DNA from: JBHJOF01 sp050330055
GTDB taxonomy: Bacteria; Pseudomonadota; Alphaproteobacteria; Kiloniellales; JAKSDN01
Length of the DNA: 8,408 nt
Direction of reading: 5' to 3'
Assembly: GCA_050330055.1 (NCBI GenBank)
Contig: JBHJOF010000063.1
Location: 1-8,408 of the forward strand
A model generated the notes under the pieces. The model was not told where the DNA came from and searched no databases. It saw only the letters and a program-made list of their open reading frames with translations. Position numbers and translations under genes: made by a program. How positions within the stretch are numbered: position 1 is the first letter of the stretch; each line of letters starts with the position of its first letter. Shown here piece after piece: positions 5,894 to 8,408 of the stretch.

Positions 5894-7018
5894 ATGAACG
5901 TCGACGGCAAGGCCTATCGCACTATCTGGCTCGCAGCGGACGGCTGGGCGGTCGAGATCATCGATCAGACGCGCCTGCCGCACGAGTTCGTCACGGTCCG
6001 GCTCGAGAGCCTCGAAGACGCGGCGCACGCGATCCGCGCCATGCTGGTGCGCGGCGCGCCGCTGATCGGCGCCACTGCCGCTTACGGCATGGCGCTGGCG
6101 GCGCGAAACGATCCTTCCGACTCGGCGCTCGCCGAAGCCGGCAAGACGCTGCTCGCGACCCGGCCGACCGCGGTCAATCTGCGCTGGGCGGTCGACGAAG
6201 TTGCGCGCCACCTGAACGCGCTGCCGCCGGCCGAGCGCGCCGCCGCCGCCTATGCCCGCGCGGCCGAAATCTGCGACGAAGACGTCGCCATCTGCCGCGC
6301 CATCGGCGAGCACGGCGGCAAGCTGATCGCCCGGGCCTGGGAGCACGCGGGGCGCGACCGGCCGGTCAACGTGCTGACCCATTGCAACGCCGGCTGGCTG
6401 GCTACCGTCGACTGGGGCACGGCGCTGGCACCGATCTACGTGGCGCACGATGCCGGCGTGCCGCTGCACGTCTGGGTCGACGAAACCCGGCCGCGCAACC
6501 AGGGGGCCGGCCTGACCGCCTGGGAGCTGGGCAAGCACGGCGTGCCGCACACCGTGATCGCCGACAACGTCGGCGGCCACCTGATGCAGCATGGCCAAGT
6601 CGATCTCTGCATCACCGGCACCGACCGCACGACGGCGAGCGGCGACGTCTGCAACAAGATCGGCACCTACCTGAAGGCGCTGGCGGCGCACGACAACGGC
6701 GTGCCCTTCTACGTCGGCCTGCCCGGCCCGACCATCGACTGGACGGTAAGCGACGGCCTGCACGAGATTCCGATAGAGCAACGCGACGGCCGCGAGGTTT
6801 CGGAGATTACCGGGCGTACAGCTGGCGGGGCGATCGCCACCGTGCGCATCACGCCCGAGGCCAGCGCCGTCGCCAACTACGCCTTCGACGTGACGCCGGC
6901 CCGCCTGGTCAGCGGCCTGATCACCGAGCGCGGCCTCTGCGTTGCCTCGGCGGAGGGCTTGGCCGGCCTCTATCCCGAGCTGGCGGGCCGCCGCGAGAAG
7001 CGCGCGGGGAGCGCCTGA
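5894..7018 (+). CDS. mtnA: S-methyl-5-thioribose-1-phosphate isomerase
   Basis: MtnA converts 5-methylthioribose-1-phosphate (the MtnP product) into 5-methylthioribulose-1-phosphate by an aldose-ketose isomerisation at a phosphorylated anomeric carbon. The 374-residue protein is of normal length and related to eIF2B alpha subunits. Signature blocks are RGAPLIGATAAYG (53-65), LTHCNAG (161-167) with catalytic Cys164, VWVDETRPRNQGA (193-205), and TGTDRTTASGDVCNKIGTY (241-259) with catalytic Asp244. These correspond to Cys160 and Asp240 of the Bacillus enzyme. Together they separate MtnA from true eIF2B and from ribose-1,5-bisphosphate isomerases, though related substrates cannot be excluded by sequence alone. 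AGGAG (5879-5883) lies 10 bases before the ATG. The stop overlaps the next gene's start by one base (TGATG). No mtnB, C, D, E or K is present in the window. Confidence 0.95.
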   Translation: MNVDGKAYRTIWLAADGWAVEIIDQTRLPHEFVTVRLESLEDAAHAIRAMLVRGAPLIGATAAYGMALAARNDPSDSALAEAGKTLLATRPTAVNLRWAVDEVARHLNALPPAERAAAAYARAAEICDEDVAICRAIGEHGGKLIARAWEHAGRDRPVNVLTHCNAGWLATVDWGTALAPIYVAHDAGVPLHVWVDETRPRNQGAGLTAWELGKHGVPHTVIADNVGGHLMQHGQVDLCITGTDRTTASGDVCNKIGTYLKALAAHDNGVPFYVGLPGPTIDWTVSDGLHEIPIEQRDGREVSEITGRTAGGAIATVRITPEASAVANYAFDVTPARLVSGLITERGLCVASAEGLAGLYPELAGRREKRAGSA

Positions 7019-7932
7019 TGGACGCGCTCCGAGCCTCCCTTGCAGGGCAGCCTGCAGAGGAAGCGATCGGCGAAGCCGCCGGCGGCCGATCTCCGATCCG
7101 GGGAGTCGATCACGTGCTGGTCGGCGTCGCCGACCTGGAGGCCGCGCGCCAGGCCTGGCTGCGGCTCGGCTTCCTGCCCTCGCCGCGCGGCCGGCACATC
7201 GGCTGGGGCACGGCCAACTACTGCATCATGTTTCCGGGCGACTACATCGAGCTCTTGGGCATCGTCGACCGCAAGCAGTTCACCAACAACCTGGACCGCT
7301 TCCTGGAGCGGCGCGAGGGCCTGCTCGGCGTCGCCTTCGCCAGCGACGACCCGGCGCAGAGCGCCGCCACGCTGCGCGCGCGCGGCATCGCCACCAAGGC
7401 ACCCAAGGACCTCTCGCGCCTCATCGAGCTGCCCGGCGGCGACGCCAGGCCGGCTTTCAAGCTGCTCGAACTGCCGCCCGAGACGACGCCGGCGGTCTCC
7501 GCCTTCATCGTCCACCACCTGACGCCGGAGCTGGTCTGGCGCGAGGCCTGGTGCCGCCATCCCAACGGCGCCCGCGGCCTGCTCGCGGTGACCGCGGTGG
7601 TCGAGGACCCGAGCGCCGTGGCGATTCCCTATGCCGAGCTGTTCGGCTTCGACGCCGTGCTGGTGCGCGACGGCTCGGTCGAGGTCGACAGCGGCGGCGC
7701 GCGGCTGGTCTTCGCCGCGCCGGACGCGCTGCCGCTGGTGCAGCCGGGCCTCGCCGCCTATCCGGTGCACCCGGTGCCCTGGCTGGCCGGGCTGCGCCTG
7801 GCGGTGGAGTCGCTCGCAGCCACCGCCTATTACTTCGAACAGATGAGCGTGCCCTGCCGCGCCCACAACGACGCGCTGCTGGTCGCCCCGCCGCTCGCCA
7901 ACGGCGTGATCCTCGAGTTCGTCGAGGGGTGA
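7018..7932 (+). CDS. VOC/glyoxalase-like domain protein linked to mtnPA
   Basis: The 304-residue protein resembles the Glyoxalase-like (Glyoxalase_3) branch of the vicinal oxygen chelate superfamily. Its specific reaction is unknown. The N-terminal module begins after about 27 variable residues: GVDHVLVGVADLEAA (29-43), a GRHIGWGTANYCIMF strand pair (58-72) and DYIELLGIVD (75-84). His32 and Glu78 occupy the usual VOC metal-ligand positions on the first and fourth strands. A linker with HHLTPELVWREAW (166-178) leads to a second, more diverged module starting near LLAVTAVVEDP (188-198) and ending GVILEFVEG, where Glu300 could be another ligand. There is no signal peptide or membrane segment, so it is cytoplasmic. 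GGGGAG (7006-7011) lies 6 bases before the ATG, and the ATG overlaps the mtnA stop, implying coupled translation. That tie suggests a role linked to methylthioribulose phosphate metabolism, as dioxygenase, isomerase or lyase, but this is inference. Confidence 0.8.
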   Translation: MDALRASLAGQPAEEAIGEAAGGRSPIRGVDHVLVGVADLEAARQAWLRLGFLPSPRGRHIGWGTANYCIMFPGDYIELLGIVDRKQFTNNLDRFLERREGLLGVAFASDDPAQSAATLRARGIATKAPKDLSRLIELPGGDARPAFKLLELPPETTPAVSAFIVHHLTPELVWREAWCRHPNGARGLLAVTAVVEDPSAVAIPYAELFGFDAVLVRDGSVEVDSGGARLVFAAPDALPLVQPGLAAYPVHPVPWLAGLRLAVESLAATAYYFEQMSVPCRAHNDALLVAPPLANGVILEFVEG

Positions 7933-7983
7933 GGATGGGTCGGGCGACTAGAATTGACGGGCCCGTGGTGCAATCCACCTGCT

Positions 7984-8006
7984 GTCATGGCCGGACTTGA
8001 TCCACG
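7984..8006 (+). repeat. Half copy of palindromic intergenic repeat (copy 1)
   Basis: GTCATGGCCGGACTTGATCC (7984-8003) followed by CCACGG looks like the left arm and loop of an alphaproteobacterial palindrome whose right arm (expected GGCCAT) has been lost. It shares GTCATGG and the following CGG, one base apart, with the intact copy at 8038-8066. Identification as a family member rests on this shared layout and on recall of the repeat type; the copy number in the genome cannot be seen here. Confidence 0.5.
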
Positions 8007-8037
8007 GCTGTCTGGTTAAGGCTCGTTCACACCGACC

Positions 8038-8066
8038 GTCATGGTCGGCGAAGGCCGACCATCCAT
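8038..8066 (+). repeat. Intact palindromic intergenic repeat (copy 2)
   Basis: ATGGTCGGC (8041-8049) and GCCGACCAT (8054-8062) form a perfect 9-bp stem around the loop GAAG, flanked by GTC on the left and CCAT on the right. It abuts the GIY-YIG remnant: the ATG at 8065 lies in its right flank. The 19 bases at 8047-8065 recur in inverted orientation at 8232-8250. Confidence 0.75.
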
Positions 8067-8193
8067 GTGTTTCTTCGTTGCGGCTGCAACCGGTCGCGAA
8101 AGGACGATCAAGCGCTTGCGGCGCGCATGCAAGGTGCGGCTGATCCGAAGTACCAACACGGATTGGGCAGACATCTACGACACTTTGATCTGA
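8065..8193 (+). pseudogene. C-terminal remnant of a GIY-YIG nuclease (UPF0213-like)
   Basis: This frame encodes 42 residues ending TGA at 8191-8193. From about residue 6 it matches what I recall of the C terminus of small GIY-YIG domain proteins: RERTIKRLRRACKVRLI (11-27), then N-T-DWADIYDTLI (31-42), like the family's RE-x-IK-x-WRRAWK-x-x-LI and NP-x-W-x-DLY. The catalytic N-terminal part of about 55 residues, including the GIY and YIG strands, is absent. In its place the sequence runs into the palindrome at 8038-8066. The usual Trp after IK-x is Leu18 and the usual RRAWK reads RRACK, consistent with decay. The ATG at 8065 lies in repeat sequence and has no good ribosome binding site, so expression is unlikely. 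GC is lower than in the neighbouring genes. The intact gene would encode a single-domain nuclease of uncertain cellular role. Confidence 0.65.
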
Positions 8194-8230
8194 TGCAGCG
8201 CGGCTCAGCGACTCCGCTGAAAACAAACTC

Positions 8231-8250
8231 GTGGATGGTCGGCCTTCGCC
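8231..8250 (-). repeat. Inverted half copy of palindromic repeat (copy 3)
   Basis: The 19 bases at 8232-8250 (TGGATGGTCGGCCTTCGCC) are the exact reverse complement of 8047-8065. The other arm (expected GACCAT) is missing after 8250, where the sequence changes to ACTGCTGTCC. With copy 2 it brackets the GIY-YIG remnant in inverted orientation. Confidence 0.75.
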
Positions 8251-8286
8251 ACTGCTGTCCGGTTTAAACAATAAAGCCTTCGTGTT

Positions 8287-8337
8287 GTCCGCTTCGCGGA
8301 CGCCCCCCTCCCAACCCTCCCCCTCAAGGGGGGAGGG
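8287..8337. repeat. GC-rich double hairpin repeat
   Basis: Two hairpins lie in tandem. GTCCGC/GCGGAC (8287-8292 with 8296-8301) closes on the loop TTC. CCCTCCCCC/GGGGGAGGG (8315-8323 with 8329-8337) has a 9-bp perfect stem and loop TCAAG. The minus strand read in one frame gives a SPLEGEGWEGGV-like peptide that recurs as a false ORF in many GC-rich genomes, which marks this as a dispersed intergenic repeat rather than a gene. It could also stop transcripts, but it has no T tract. Confidence 0.65.
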
Positions 8338-8367
8338 AAAAGATGAGCGGCGACGGCCCTTTAGTTT

Positions 8368-8403
8368 GCCTCCCCCCTTGCGGGGGAGGCGGCGCACAGC
8401 GCC
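8368..8403. repeat. GC-rich double hairpin repeat at window end
   Basis: GCCTCCCCC (8368-8376) pairs with GGGGGAGGC (8382-8390) around CTTGC. It is followed at once by GGCGC/GCGCC (8391-8395 with 8399-8403) around ACA. The C-rich/G-rich stem resembles that at 8315-8337, suggesting two related modules with about 30 bases between them. The element probably continues past the window edge. Confidence 0.6.
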
Positions 8404-8408
8404 GGAGG

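Noticed and set aside
4878..6781. Large minus-strand open frames opposite mtnP and mtnA
   Set aside because: They are complement shadows of genes with full catalytic motifs, and no start signal or family resemblance is visible.
7948..8397. 149-codon minus-strand open frame at the right end
   Set aside because: It reads through three kinds of palindromic repeats and the GIY-YIG remnant; the SPLEGEGWEGGV-like segment is a known false-ORF signature of intergenic repeats.
7933..8408. CRISPR array
   Set aside because: The repeats are palindromic, variably truncated and in both orientations, without regular spacers.

Overview
The window is 8.4 kb of GC-rich DNA with dense, strongly GC-biased codon use. 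The gene content suggests an aerobically respiring alphaproteobacterium, perhaps of the Rhodospirillales and relatives. The reasons are a three-gene petABC (cytochrome bc1) operon with a Tat-exported Rieske protein and separate cytochrome b and c1 genes, an aerobic hemF coupled to a small SPOUT tRNA methylase, an mtnP-mtnA methionine-salvage pair, and GC-rich intergenic palindromes of a kind common in that class. The lineage is an inference from gene content; no phylogenetic marker was tested.

Layout. Positions 1-210 are a less GC-rich patch. It may hold the last 31 codons of a gene running in from the left, ending in a sliding-clamp-like QLKLF tail, followed by a short hairpin and a T run. 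A small unrecognised 86-aa gene (211-471, +) converges on a minus-strand pair, trmL-hemF (1867 down to 516), which overlaps by ATGA. A 252-bp divergent intergenic region (1868-2119) separates trmL from petA-petB-petC (2120-4783, +), which ends at a strong hairpin (4810-4846). A second plus-strand operon follows: mtnP (4980-5867), mtnA (5894-7018) and a VOC/glyoxalase-like gene (7018-7932) that overlaps mtnA by one base. The last 476 bp hold no intact gene. They contain three copies or half-copies of a palindromic intergenic repeat, the C-terminal remnant of a GIY-YIG nuclease gene (8065-8193), and several GC-rich hairpins running to the window end.

How the genes fit together. HemF makes protoporphyrinogen IX, which leads to the hemes b and c used by PetB and PetC. 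PetABC oxidises ubiquinol and reduces cytochrome c. TrmL modifies the wobble base of tRNA-Leu. MtnP splits methylthioadenosine, a by-product of SAM use, into adenine and methylthioribose-1-phosphate, which MtnA isomerises to methylthioribulose-1-phosphate. The enzyme acting next is not in the window, and the co-transcribed VOC protein is the only local candidate for a linked step. The most interesting points are this mtnP-mtnA-VOC operon, the Val replacing the near-universal Pro in the Rieske box II, and the decayed GIY-YIG gene embedded among palindromic repeats.
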